Assembly (NCBI GenBank): GCA_037074765.1
Contig: JBAMDO010000146.1
Span: 62,001 to 126,000 of the forward strand
Source: Mansonella perstans
Lineage: Eukaryota; Nematoda; Chromadorea; Rhabditida; Onchocercidae
Direction: 5' to 3'
DNA length: 64,000 nt
This document shows positions 24,211 through 36,878 of this stretch, piece after piece. The translations under genes and the position numbers were made by a program. Under the pieces are notes generated by a model. It saw only the letters and a list, made by a program, of their open reading frames with translations. It did no database searches and was not told the DNA's origin. Within the stretch, counting starts at the first letter, position 1. Every line of letters begins with the position of its first letter.

Positions 24211-26056
24211 TTTTATTATGAATATTCATTGTAAAATGACTTTTAGGTGAAAAAATACCCGAATTTTTCTCTAGAGGAAATTCCTGGTGTGAAATATTTC
24301 GAAAACGTAATTTTTTTGAGTCAGTTTGGGTAAAGTTGAAATAACTGGAAAGAGCAACTGAAAAAGAACAAGACAGAGTAATTCAAAAAAATTAGTTTAA
24401 ATCTTAACTGAAAAGCGAACATCTTTAATAAATTATATTTTAGTATATCTTGAAGTATTTTGTTTATTTCATATAAGTTGTATTTTTTGTATTCTTGCCA
24501 TATTCAAAGAATAATATATATTTTGTCACAGGAGTTTTTTTCACATCTTTTCTTAAAAAAATTGGTTTTTCACCAAAAAAAACGGTAATAGTGGAAGTTC
24601 TGTTCGATCAAATTGTGTTGTCGATTAAATAATCCGGAAGCATTAGATCAGTCATAGTTACTGATTATCATTGAATAAAAAACCGGCTCTCTGAATCATC
24701 GCTTGTCCATCAATAAGTGGAATAAAAGTGAAGTGCTTTGACTTTTGTACGGTTATTAATATTCTTATGTCATTACTATATATCGGAATGCTTGCTGCAT
24801 TGGTTGCACAAAGTCGTGATAACCAGGAATGGGATGTTGTGTAAGTTCCGTTTGATATCAGTTTTCTACTACTATACAAAAAATTACAGCTGAATTCGAC
24901 AAGCTGGTAATTGTCACTCTTAGACTTGGTAATGATCATAAACAGTACTCATTCAATGAAGTGGCAAATTAGTATCTGAATGCAATTTACTGAATTTGAG
25001 GTGAGGTTCGTTTGTGGGAAATTGTGGAGATAGTATTTGCTGAGTCGAAAGAGTTTCTTTGTTCAAAATACAGAATTTTTTTTAAAAGCGGGAATTGGTG
25101 TTTTATTTCGTAACCTTTTCAAAAATCTTCAGGAATTAGACTAAACTTATTTTATTGGTTATTGCTGCAAAATTCAAGTCTTTTTTTGTCGAAAATTTTC
25201 AAATATTAGACTGATTATATCACAAAATGGAAAAATAAGCTAAAATATGGGAAGTACAAACATTAATTTAAAAAATAAATAAATCTTCATTTGTCGGATA
25301 ATTGTAAGAATTGTTGCAGAATTAGCTCCGTTTACTGATATTAAACCCAATGAATTCAGTCAATGTTTTTTTAGATATTATTAACTTCATGGCATTAGCA
25401 TTATTTTCTAATGATGACATCCATTCATTCATTCCTATTATCTCATCATTCCATCGAGTTTTGATAATACGGATGAAATTTATTTTAATGAGCCAATTTA
25501 GGCAATAATATTCCTGATCTGTCCTCCAAACATTCGAGTATATATGTCTTTGTATGGTGATAATACGGTTGAATCGTTAATCGCATTCATTTATTTGCTC
25601 ATGCATTTGAAATGAAAGTGTTTTAGTAATTTATAGATAAATAATTAGTGATATACGTCAGTTAGATTAGAAGAGGCTGCTATGGATGAAACTTACTTCG
25701 CAAGTAATATTATGTTCAATTTATTGTCAAAATTACTCCTATCATATGAGAATTATTGTTTGACAATCCAGCGATAATTCATATCCATTGATGATATTTT
25801 GATCTAATTCATGCAATTTCAAATTCATACAAGAATTCCATTGATATAAAAATTAGATTTATCTTTCTGAAATGATTTTCATTTTTACATCTACAATTTT
25901 ATATTTTTTATAGCATAATAATTCAAAACTTTCATCATAAACAATATTTTTGATTTTCAATTCTAAAAATTAAAATCATTTCATACAGAAAAAAATGTTA
26001 TATTAACAAAATTTTGACGATGGAATAATTATCGCTTATCCGTACACCCTATGACA
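24211..26056. other. Intergenic region between convergent INTS8 and the Meteorin-like gene
   Basis: AT-rich sequence with no assignable exon apart from the ambiguous open frames at 24658-24939. The 3' UTRs of both convergent genes should lie here. Confidence 0.5.
24658..24939 (-). other. Unassigned open reading frame, open on both strands
   Basis: The minus frame gives 93 codons, including SHSWLSRLCATNAASIPIYS. The plus frame over about 24683-24843 reads DFCTVINILMSLLYIGMLAA followed by LVAQSRDNQEWDVV and stop, like a membrane helix ending next to a GTAAGT. Neither is recognised and no partner exon was found. It may be an isolated exon, a gene relic or chance. Confidence 0.25.
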
Positions 26057-29000
26057 TCACAATAATTGACAAGGAGCATTTTCAGATTGTTCCCGAGCAA
26101 TTTGTATGTAGTGGGGAATTGTTGGTGAACAAATGATGTGTACCGTATCAAATTCCATTCTGGCAATGTAAATTCGGCTAATCTCATTATTTTTGGATAA
26201 ACAACCATTAGCTGTGGCTAAAATATGAAATTAATAATCCTTGAGATGCTTCTATGAAGTGATTAATATTACTTATTTTTCCATCGTAAGAAATTTTTCA
26301 GAAAACTGCAAAATTTTTTTTAAAAGTTTTGATAAGTTTCAATTAGTATTAAAATAAAAAAAAAATTTGCCTTTCAAGATGGTTCGATTACTTCTTCTTT
26401 CAACAATTTGATGATGATGCAGTGGCCTTCGTAATATTTTATCGATCAATATATAATCGTTTTCATTACTTCGATGACCTTCAAATACTGAAGCAAAAAA
26501 ATAATTTTTTGTTAGTTTCTTTTTATTGATTAATATAACTGATATTAAAATTTTCTTCAATTTTTATTTCCTTTCACATAAAATATTTCACACTAAAATA
26601 TAATTAATTGATAATAAAAATTTTTATTTTCATTCCACATTTTCGTTTTCAGCAAGCAAAAAGGCAAAAAAGGGAAAGAAAAATGATGAAAATATTTTTT
26701 AATTAACAAACCAAAATCAGCATTGTTGCAAAATGCATTCATAACATCGATACTTGAGCACACTGCACATGATGACTTTTCATTAGCAATCAACGATTCC
26801 GGTACAATTTCATATTGAAAACCAGCAACTCTTTGCTTCCAAATTTGCATGTTATAAATTTCGATAAGAATTAATATGTCAATTTGAACATCCATACATT
26901 TTTTGAATCCATCTGCTATATTTAATAAACGATGATTGCCTCTATCTGTAAGATTGCAATTTTATTTTATCAAAGAATTTATTTTAAAAAGAAGAGAAAT
27001 AAAAAACGAAATAGGAAGAATGAAATAGAGAAACAATGCTATAAAAAATTCAAAAATAAATTGGAAGCAATCGTTACAATACAATAACAAATCAAGTAAA
27101 AATAAATGTTATAATGGAAAGAATGGATAAAATTTTAGAAGAGAAAATTTTTAAAATATATGAATTTTTAAAGCTATTAAAATTCCTTGGATTTTGTGGG
27201 TTTTATATTTCTGTTTTTCTGTTTTTTTTTTAGGAAAAAAAACAAATTCTTGTACATACCTGACAAACGATAAGATATTTTATAGGATGGGATAAAACGA
27301 ATTCGAAGACAAATTCTTTCTTCATTTCTATCTCTCATTAAGAATCGAACATGCATTCCACCAATTGGATTATACCATTGCAAATGGCCACTGCTACATG
27401 ACAAATTGACTTTTTGAATGATTTTATTATCAATTCCACCACTGAAAAATCAATATTACATTTTACTAAGCGATCAGTCAATCGATTTTTATGATCAACT
27501 ATAAGATTAGGATTGTTCTATGATTCAGTATAATATGTATGATGCATAATGATCAAATTGTTTCTGACTTATTTTAATAATTCTATCATTTCAGTTACAA
27601 AATAATGTCAAAGAAAGGTGTAATATTTTGCTACCTAAATAATTGATAATTTTGTATTAAGATTACTTGTTCTATCAATTCAAAGATAAGTGGCTATTGA
27701 TAATTTGAACTGTTTGAATTGCTAGTACATGATTCTCATTTGAATAGTTTTATCAGTTCATTTTATTTAATAATTTGTATATTTTCCGCTTATTAAAACT
27801 TAATCATTTCTTTTATCGTTTCATCATTTATGAAACGAATGATGATGCTTATATTATTTTTATTATCTATAAAATTGTGCAAAAAAATCTTTCACTGAGA
27901 GATAGGCGGAGAAAAAGAATTGATGAAAAAAAAACTATGATGTAAAAAGGGCAAATATATTTGAATGTTACGGTTGATGATCACAGGTTAAGTCAATTGA
28001 GCGTATATATAAATGGTTTGAATAATGGATGGAAAGTTTTGTTAGTCAAAGCATATAACATTTAACAATTGTTCAAATCAAATAAAGACTTATATTTCAA
28101 CCGGTATTTCAAAAAAGAAAAAAGATAGAGCATAAAAAGCACATTTTTTTTCTAAAAAGATACATATTTCTGAATGATTTTGGACAATTAATTGAGTATT
28201 CATCCCAGACATTCACCGGTTTTTTTGGAACTTTTCGTCTTCGATTTTTGTTATTACAACAATTTTGCGTAATGACGCGTGTAACCGCTTCGGCGGTCAA
28301 CATTTTTTTTTTTTTTTTTTTTTAGATAAAAATGAAACAAGAAAAATTAGAAGTGAAGAATTGTGTAGCGCCTTTATTTCAAATGAATATTCAAAAAAAG
28401 AAAAAAATTAATGGCAATTAACTTTTAAAGTATTGCTTTTATCAAATCCACTTAATTGTGCATGAATTTGATCAAGTAAGCAATCCCGAAATCCATACAA
28501 TGAAATTTTTGAATTTTTGGTTGCATTGATTAAGTAACTTGATGCCATAACTTAATTGTATTCTATCATTTTTTTCAATTTTTACTCTACCTTATTTCAT
28601 CGATCTATTTGTTTTTCCATGGTATCATACCTAATTTGTTTTAAATTTTCATCCTGTTGAATCAAACCAATTTCTATCATTTTCTTAAACTTTGAAGCAG
28701 AATTTGCAAAATATTAAACGACATTTAAAATATTATTGAACTTTGATTTTTTCCTCCGCTTTTTTCGGAACTCCTATCAAAATATATCTTGAAATTTATA
28801 AAAACTTAAAGATTCTTTATGCTTTAATGCTACTTTTTTGGGTCCTTTTCTGTAATCGAAAAAAACGCCACAAGTTAGTAAAAAGGTCATAAGATTCTCA
28901 CACCCTTATTCATCTCTTACCCAACCAACTTATTTCTTATCTCAAGCACATCTATCGGAAACGGTACTAGCGATGGGAAAAAGTTTCTTTAGCATAAAAA

Positions 29001-29668
29001 TCTTGAACTTCTTGTTTGATTAAAATATATGACAAGGTTTTGGTAACTACAAACTCATTACTTTTAAAAGCTTACGTTTATTCATCATTTCCAGTCAATT
29101 TTCATTCTTTTGCAAAGTATATGAATGCCTTTAAACATATGCTTAGACTAACTATTTGTAAAATCAATAGGTGAATAATAGATGCAAGAAATTTGAGCGA
29201 GCAATATCTGATATAATAGAATAATAATGATTATTTCCTGATCAGATATGTTTTCATTTTACCAAGCATCATTTTTTGATCAATCCATTTTACTAGATTC
29301 TAATTTCATCAATGTTCAAAACTCAAATCCAGAAAAACAGTATTACATTAATTGTCAGTTTGAAATAATGGGTCGGTTTTTGTAACTTGCTAATTTTCAT
29401 TAAATTCATAAACCAATCAGTTGGAGCACATTATTTTTGCCTTTTTTTAAAATTATTTAATTAGACTTAATAATTAAATAAAGAAAAATATACAGTACCT
29501 CGAATGCCATGAGCAATGTGTACTACGTCTCCACTCATTTCTCATATCGTCATTACCAATATCACCAACAGTTAAAGAATCAAATTTGCATAGGTAAAGG
29601 TAAAGCATTAAAAGTTGAAGACGAAGGGATTGGTTTTCGTGCCGGACAATACCATTATGAATCATCAT
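26057..29668 (-). CDS. Secreted Meteorin/Meteorin-like family protein
   Basis: Five exons in phase: 29668-29499, 27441-27260, 26945-26712, 26487-26371, 26217-26057, giving 287 residues (human METRNL 311). The ten cysteines expected of the family occur in order: THCSWHSSGG, VNLSCSSGHLQWYNPIGG, ERICLRIRF, FKKCMDVQ, SSCAVCSS, AFCNNADFG, ANGCLSK, HIICSPT, APCQLL. Other landmarks are the CSW-x2-SG start, VAGFQYEIVPESL (TGFQYELV in METRNL) and IYIARMEFD near the end. The N-terminus has a hydrophobic stretch (LRLQLLMLYLYLCKFDSLTV) that fits a signal peptide with a long n-region. In vertebrates these are secreted neurotrophic and immune-metabolic factors; the nematode role is unknown. A TTCCAG acceptor lies 6 nt before the chosen ATG. 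The fourth intron has a GC donor. The first intron is about 2 kb. Confidence 0.88.
28160..28323 (+). ncRNA. Candidate Pol III-type transcript end: UUCG hairpin followed by a T run
   Basis: Inside the first Meteorin-like intron, on the opposite strand, ACCGCTTCGGCGGT forms a perfect 5-bp stem with a UUCG loop, followed within 5 nt by about 20 T. This could be the 3' end of a small RNA. The 5' end is unknown and the start given is only a guess. The minus strand also has a 64-codon open frame from 28303 with no family match. T runs are common in this genome, so this is weak. Confidence 0.2.
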
Positions 29669-29717
29669 TAATTGCTGGAATGAATGAAATGAACCAAGAT
29701 CGCGAATCATCGATACA

Positions 29718-30040
29718 ATGATATTTGCAAAACTTACAACACCACTCCTCATAATCTTCCACATCGCACTTCTCGATTATTACGGTACAACCTTTTTTTT
29801 ACACTATGATGAATATATATTTATATATATATCGATTCTCTCTAAGATATCCCGACTTCTCAGCAAACATACTGCAACTCTACATGGTCTACACTACGAG
29901 ATTTTACGGAACAGATCTTATTCTCACGCAACATGCTTGTTTCTACGTCCTTTTATGGCACAAATCCCACCTCTACGGACATTTAACCACACCTACCGGA
30001 AAAACTGATTCACTCAGACAAAATTGCCAAATCTCTTAAT
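29718..30040. other. Block of less AT-rich sequence, open in two plus frames
   Basis: Just upstream of the Meteorin-like start, two overlapping plus-strand frames stay open for 77-96 codons and GC content is visibly higher than in the flanks. No domain or splice pattern supports coding. It may be the promoter or 5' region of the neighbouring minus-strand gene. Confidence 0.25.
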
Positions 30041-33000
30041 TCCAGTATTCGCTGATAATATGAAGAGATTAAATATATTTATTTATAATGTTTAATAACA
30101 TTAAATTTATTGGTATAACAATGACAGAGAAATGTTATTTTACTCATTAATTAGTATTTCATACTTTCACATATTATTATAAGAAAAACACCATTAAAAT
30201 TGACAAATATATGATCGGAAGATTTGTTTTCGTTGCAGGAATGCTAGAATTGTGAAGAAGAATAAAACACCTTAGTTATTCCTGATTACTTTGCGAAAGT
30301 TATGCAAACGTGGCAATTTATATACAGTTTTTTTGACCGTAGAGCACATTTACCTTACCTTCTTGTTTATTTACTTTTTAACTTTCTTGCTTTTCATCAT
30401 TCCTCTTCCAATTATCTTCCTTTCTTACAACCACTTATTAAATATTGCAACCATTTAAATATCAATAATTAATAGATGCTTAATGGTATTTTATATTTTC
30501 ATTATATATATCTATAGAAAAATTTCCTATGTAAATTTATCCTATTAACTTTAAATTTATTTGAAGGATGAAGCTAACTTCTCGGGATAATTATTGTATT
30601 AGCAAAGAAAAAGTTATTTGCAACAAAAAATTGCTATTTGTTGTATGAGTCAAAAACTGCTATAATTAATGAATCATTATCTTTCTATTTTAATATTAAA
30701 GTGAAAGGTAAGAGCACACCTATCTTATCGAAAACGCTTGCTTTACACGCACGCGCTGCAAATCCATGGGTTATTTTTTCGACAAAGTATAATTGCGACC
30801 GATTTGCATGTTTTAATTATCTAAAAAAAAAGTTTGAAACTACTGCTGCAAGTAATTGAAATTTTCTGTTCGAATGCTTTTATATTGCAGCAAAATATTC
30901 TGGCTATTATCGAGAAATACTCGAGCTATCAAAAAATATCCTTAGTATCCTGCGAAGGCTATAAATGGGATGAGATGAAGAATGCCGACAAAAGATTTAC
31001 AGCTTCATTTCTCCAACCATAGCCTAAGTGTATGTATTATTCACAAGTTTCATTTACAATTTTTTCATCCCTACTCCAGTAATATAACAAAATTGAGCCA
31101 AGACTCGTAAATTTTTCCTTGCACAAATAAGCCTCAACTGATAAAAATATAAATGTGTTTCAAAATATTGTTAAAAAACTTTGTAAGCTTTAAAATATCC
31201 TTGCCAATAAAATTGACTGAATCGATGAAAACTTTGTTATTCCAATAGATCGCCATAAGATGCACTTTTAATTAAATTAAAATAATGACAAATACTTAAA
31301 CTTTTTTTAAGAAAAGCATTTTTTTCTAATATTAAAGGCAGTAATAAATGATGAGCATTGAAATGTTCTAACTACAAGTTAAACTTATCGAAATTTAGTT
31401 TTCCTCGCAGCTAAAAAATTGTTTGCATAACACTGAGAAATTTATTTCTTGCTTTAATAGCTACAAAAAAAAAATAAATTTTCTGAAGAACAAAACTATT
31501 TAATGAGTTATTTAGTGAGCTTTTAAAGTTCGCATTGTTTCTCTTTCTCTATATTTGACATTTTAGTCTGTTTTCTTTCTTTTTTTATTTACGAAAGTTT
31601 GGAATTAAAATGCAATTGAAGAAATGCATTACTCGAATAATGAAGCAGAATTTTTGTTGTACAAATAACAAAAAAAACTACGACAATATTTTTTTCAAAT
31701 AGTAAATGAATGGAAATAAATATGAATTCGGATGAAAAGTAGTGCATCTTACTTTATTGACAATAATTTACTATTACTTTTAAATTTCTTTATCCACTAA
31801 AATGATCAGTTAAAAAGTAAGTTAATCTTAAATTTATTTATTTATTTTTTTCAAATCTGTAGCTAATTTTAGTGAAAATATATAAATTTTAATGAGAAAT
31901 GACTGCAAACTACTATCATTTGGTATGACAAAAAGATGCGAGCGTAAATATTTGTCGCTGTTAATTTTATGCTATCAAAAATTTCAAATTTGTGAAAAAA
32001 ACTTTTGCGAAAGCGACAACTAGAAGAATTAAGGAGAAAGATTTCTTCTGTTCAGTTGTTAATTTCGGTACGTCAAATCGTATGGGCGCTATTATCCAAA
32101 GGCGGCATTCTGTTTTAAATTTTCCAATTTCGAATTTCTTTGATTTTTGGGAGATTTTTTTCTAACTTTTTCCCACCATTAATCAGAAATATTTTTCGAA
32201 ACATTTAATAAGAAATATTAACAGCAACTTTTGACAAAAATATTCAAAGTTTCAATTATAATTTTTTCTGCAGTCTTGACATACATAATACCAGCAAGTA
32301 AGCAATATCAAAGCATAATTTGTTCAAGTAAAAATTTATAATCTAAAATGTGCGAAACAAACTAAGAAAATATTTCAAATAAGCAAGCGAATTAAAGTGA
32401 AAAAATTTTTTTCCAAAATAATTAATCAATAAGCGAATGAAAAAAACAAAAAAATATTGATTGTATCAATTTTATCCAGTCATTTGTAAAATGATGACGA
32501 GTACATCAGTGATTGCAAATTTTATTGGTTATCGAAGAAAAAAGTGAATGATATGTAAAAGTCAATTAAAGGTTCAAATTTCATGGGAAAAAATAAGACT
32601 ACTGGAATAGGTTGATGAATAAAGAAAATATGAGAAGCCCTATTACATCATGTCTTACATCAGGCTTTCGCCTCGTATGAAAGAAATATTAAGTTTATAA
32701 TTATCCATCATCTTTTTTCTTAACATACTGCTTTAAGCGAAATTAATTTAACTTTTTTTATTTCGTTCATTAGGGAGCATTTAATGAGAAATGAAATAAT
32801 TATAATTGAATCCAATGAATTCAGCATGCATTTGACATCATAAATTGATTGAATAACAAATTCTTCTATTATTTAAATGATTATTAAATTCTAATTGCGA
32901 GAAAATTTTTTTAAAAGATTTTTTCGTTTACAAATGTTGAATCTAAAGAACTACAGAAAATTATAACTGTTAAAACTTCTAAAGTAAGATAGAAATTTCG

Positions 33001-35518
33001 TATAAAAGTTTGTACAAAAATGTTTTGATATGTTTTTTTTTTTTTGTAAACGAAATTCAACACTATAACAGATTCGTTACAAAAGGAAGTTTCAAGGTAA
33101 ATTTAGCAAATTATAGGCCTTGCTGAAAACATTCTGAGGGAAAATATGTCTCGTATCAAAAATTTCCAAAAATTAGATCAAAAAATTCAAGCAGCAAAGG
33201 AGAAGCGACATCACTTCTATTATTCGTCGTAATTTTTTCCATTAATCATTACAGTAATCTGTTCCACACTCACTATTTGTATTTAATGCCGCATCGGAAT
33301 CTGAAATTAACGGAATACATCTATGGAGTTTTTTTTTTGCTTAAAACTTCCAGAAAACGCATAGGCTCATTTATTAGTTGGAGGGGGCTACATAAAGAAG
33401 GTTCAAAAAAGCTTAAAAGGTTTTGAATTTTTTAATGCATCTAAAATTTTAAGAAATGCCATAAAAATTAAGCCAATTTTTTCACAGCTAATATTATCAT
33501 TGGGTTTCTCGAAACTATTTCCTACAAAAATAAGAATAACAAGGATGAGCGTAGTCGGTAAGAATAGATACACGTTGCTTATTTAAATTTTCCGTCCAAA
33601 ATAGACTTCCGTAATTTTGAAAAAATTTACTGAAGAGTCTTACAAAATGATAGAATTTAATTTTTTCTCATGCGAATCGATAAAACAAAAAGAAAACAAA
33701 AATATTTATAAATTCAAATATTAAATACCAGCGCAGTTGTTGAGGAAGAAATCGGACGATGTTGTCATTTTCAAATCACTAATATCAGTTATAGTCGTAT
33801 GAATATAACAAGTTCGAATATTTTTAAACCAATTAACTGAATAGCATTTTGTCTTGTATACTTGATATGACAAAGCACATATCGTCAAACATTCCACTGA
33901 AACTGTATCAGCTTAACAATAATTATTTCCTATTTCTTCTTATTAAATATACTAAAAATAAGAAATTTAAGCACAAAATTTTCCGTGATTGATATTATTA
34001 TATTCAACAATCACTGTTTAATTTTTGTTCATCTCATTATTAATAAATATTTTTTAATTAGCAACAACAAATGTTACTTTTATCACTGGAATGCTCTCTG
34101 AACTATTGAATTTTTTTGCTCTAAATCTTTCCTTTTACAACAGCATTCCTACTGAGAGCAATACATATAAGCTGAAAATGCCTCAAAGGTTAATTGAATT
34201 TCGAATAAAAATATAAATGGCAAATTGGAATTTTTAAAATTGGAATTTAAAATATTTTGTGAGCTATGCAAAAAATAATATTCTTGCTGGTAATGTTAAT
34301 AATTATTATTCAGAAACTTACATGGCGTATAAATGTTGTCAACAACAAAACCGTTTAATGTATACATTATAGCGTTCTCACATATCGAAAAGCATTTTCG
34401 AAGTTGTGTAATGTTGAAACTGTCAACATCTACTTAAAAAATAAAAGTTTTTTTCAAAAGTTTTAACATATATTTCAATATTTCAAATAAAAGCTTTCAT
34501 TAAAGAAGTATATGGAAATTTTATTGCTGAGAAAAAGATTTTATTTTTGCAATAAAAAATTTTAATAACAGTTTCGGTTACTTTGTTCCTTAAAAATTTC
34601 AAACAGATGGGCAGCATATTAATAAATGCTTATTTTATACTCTTCTACATTATCATTTATCCACTGTCTGTCACGGAATTGAACATTATCGAACGTCATG
34701 AGATTGGTGACATTAGGCGCTATAGCAATTTAAATATTTTACGAGAAAGAATGATTTTTTCAAAAATAAAATTTTCATTTTTTTCATTTAATCTAGTTTG
34801 TTAGCAAGCTTGAAGTATTCAAAGCTAATATTGTCTTATCTTACTTGAAACAACTGTGCAATTCCTGGTATTTTATTTCCATTATGCACAGTCATTTTTA
34901 AGTTTTTTTCATTTCGGTGACGTAACGTTCTTCATACGGTAACATATGATGATTGCTATTAGAGGGCAAAAAAAGAGGAATCGCAATCTCAGCTGTTACT
35001 TAAAATTATCAACCATCCTCACTTATATAAATATTAACTGACATAAGAAAAGGAAAAAAACTTTTAAAAAAAGTACAAAATTTTACTGGTATTTATCGCC
35101 TTTGACTCCTGCTTTCGTGCGTCCGTACAAACATATTCGTAATAATCTGTTGAATTGGACGGAATTAATTGAGCATTATTAATAAATTGATTTCCATCGT
35201 TTAGGATACATTCCTAGAATAATTATTGATTCTTAAAAGCATAATTTTTATCCTAATTAATGAAATGTTTGCTGAAAATATCAAATTTTTTTTGCTGAAA
35301 AACTATTAAAAAAACAAATTACTATTAAATAACGGAAAAATTACTAATAGACACGAAGAAAACTTCACCAAATTTCTTCAAAATAAAAAAGTTGCGTAAA
35401 TTAATAAATGGTTAATTGTTGGTGCAATAATTTAAAAAGATAAGTATGATTCAATAACAAATTTACGAATTTAAATGTATCCAAGATACATAGGATACAA
35501 ATTTGTCAATTTTTTATG
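30041..35518. other. Gene-poor AT-rich intergenic region
   Basis: Read on both strands; apart from the small open frame at 34607-34804, I see only short chance open frames and homopolymer runs. No tRNA, transposon protein or conserved domain was found. Confidence 0.5.
34607..34804 (+). CDS. Candidate small secreted protein, 65 residues
   Basis: The ATG directly follows an AAACAG acceptor-like site. The first ~23 residues (MGSILINAYFILFYIIIYPL, then SVT) look like a signal peptide. The rest contains ELNIIERHEIGDIRRYSNLN, then hydrophobic sequence to a stop. No dibasic-glycine peptide sites or known family were seen. A single short frame in AT-rich DNA can arise by chance. Confidence 0.3.
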   Translation: MGSILINAYFILFYIIIYPLSVTELNIIERHEIGDIRRYSNLNILRERMIFSKIKFSFFSFNLVC

Positions 35519-36821
35519 CTACTTTTTTTTCTTTTTATAACCAAAAGTTTCACAAGTGTAAGCAGTTCCGTTCAAATCAATTGCTGTCTTAATTAAATTG
35601 AACAAATGAATTCCGAAAAAGGGAAAACAATTCAAACTTATCTTTGTTTGTTTATTGTAATTAATGCTCATGCACAAGAATGAGACACGTAAAATACAAT
35701 TATGCAAACAGTCGTGCAAACCAATTTGTTTGATTATTTCCCGCCGATAATCGTTCAACTGTCTATAAAAGGAAAAACTACTGTGTTTCAAGAAGATTTT
35801 CAGGTAAATTTATTATTTCTACTTTAAGCTATCTAAAACAGTGTCATCATTCATAATATATCTTTAAACTATGACATGACTAAATATTACTTGCATTTAC
35901 CATAAAATAGCAAAAATAGAAGTGGAAAATTAAACAATTTAATTAATTAATGAAAATTATATATAAATTAAGCGAACTTATTAGCAAAGTAATGAAAACA
36001 TTTGAGTTCTTCAATCAATCCATTACATTCGACGATTTGTCGATTATTGGGATCTTGTTCGATAGTTGTAATATTAATAGTATAATTTTGTTGCTGAATT
36101 GATGATTCTGAGTTTTTTGTGGTTATATTCCACTCCGGATCTAACAGATCAATAGGAACAGGAATAAATTGCGATACAGAGGTAGAAGTTGCAATGGTAT
36201 ATCTAGTAATAGCAGTAATCGTTGTAGTGGTAGAAGAGATAATAACAGGAGTAGTGGTGATGAAAGTAGCAGTAGTCATAATAGTAGTAATATTATCATT
36301 ACCAGTAGTCATAATAGTAGTAATATTATCATTACCAGTAGTCATAATAGTAGTAATATTATCATTAGCAGCAGTCATAATAGTAGTAATATTATCATTA
36401 GCAGCAGTCATAATAGTAGTAATATTATCACTAGCAGTAGTCATAATAGCAGTAATATTATCACTAGCAGTAGTAACAGTACCAGTATTACTAATAGAAG
36501 TGGCAGCAGTTGTTAAAGGAAATAAAATAGTAGAAGTAATTTCAGGCGGTGCTTTGTAATGTTGAAAATCGCGATGCGTCGTTACCGGACCCGGTCTAAT
36601 AGCAAAACTTTTTGTTGTCCTTACCGGTGTTAGCGTACTGGAAGCCATAAGATGATAGACAATATCTTTGTTAACAGAAGTATACTGTTCATTATATGAT
36701 AGTATTAAATCACTATTTGCTTCGCTATTCGCGTTTGCATTATTATTATTAATGTCATTGTCATCATCGTTGTCATCATCACCATCATCATTATCATCAT
36801 CATCATCATCATCATCATCAA

Positions 36822-36878
<57 letters not shown>

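Noticed and set aside
36275..36472. Regular 33-bp repeats read as a CRISPR array
   Set aside because: The units are contiguous with no unique spacers, and they code in frame; this is a eukaryotic minisatellite.
36119..36559. Plus-strand frames over the 33-bp repeats, hydrophobic or Asn/Ser-rich
   Set aside because: They are antisense shadows of the Thr-rich repeat exon, whose minus frame joins in phase to five other exons.
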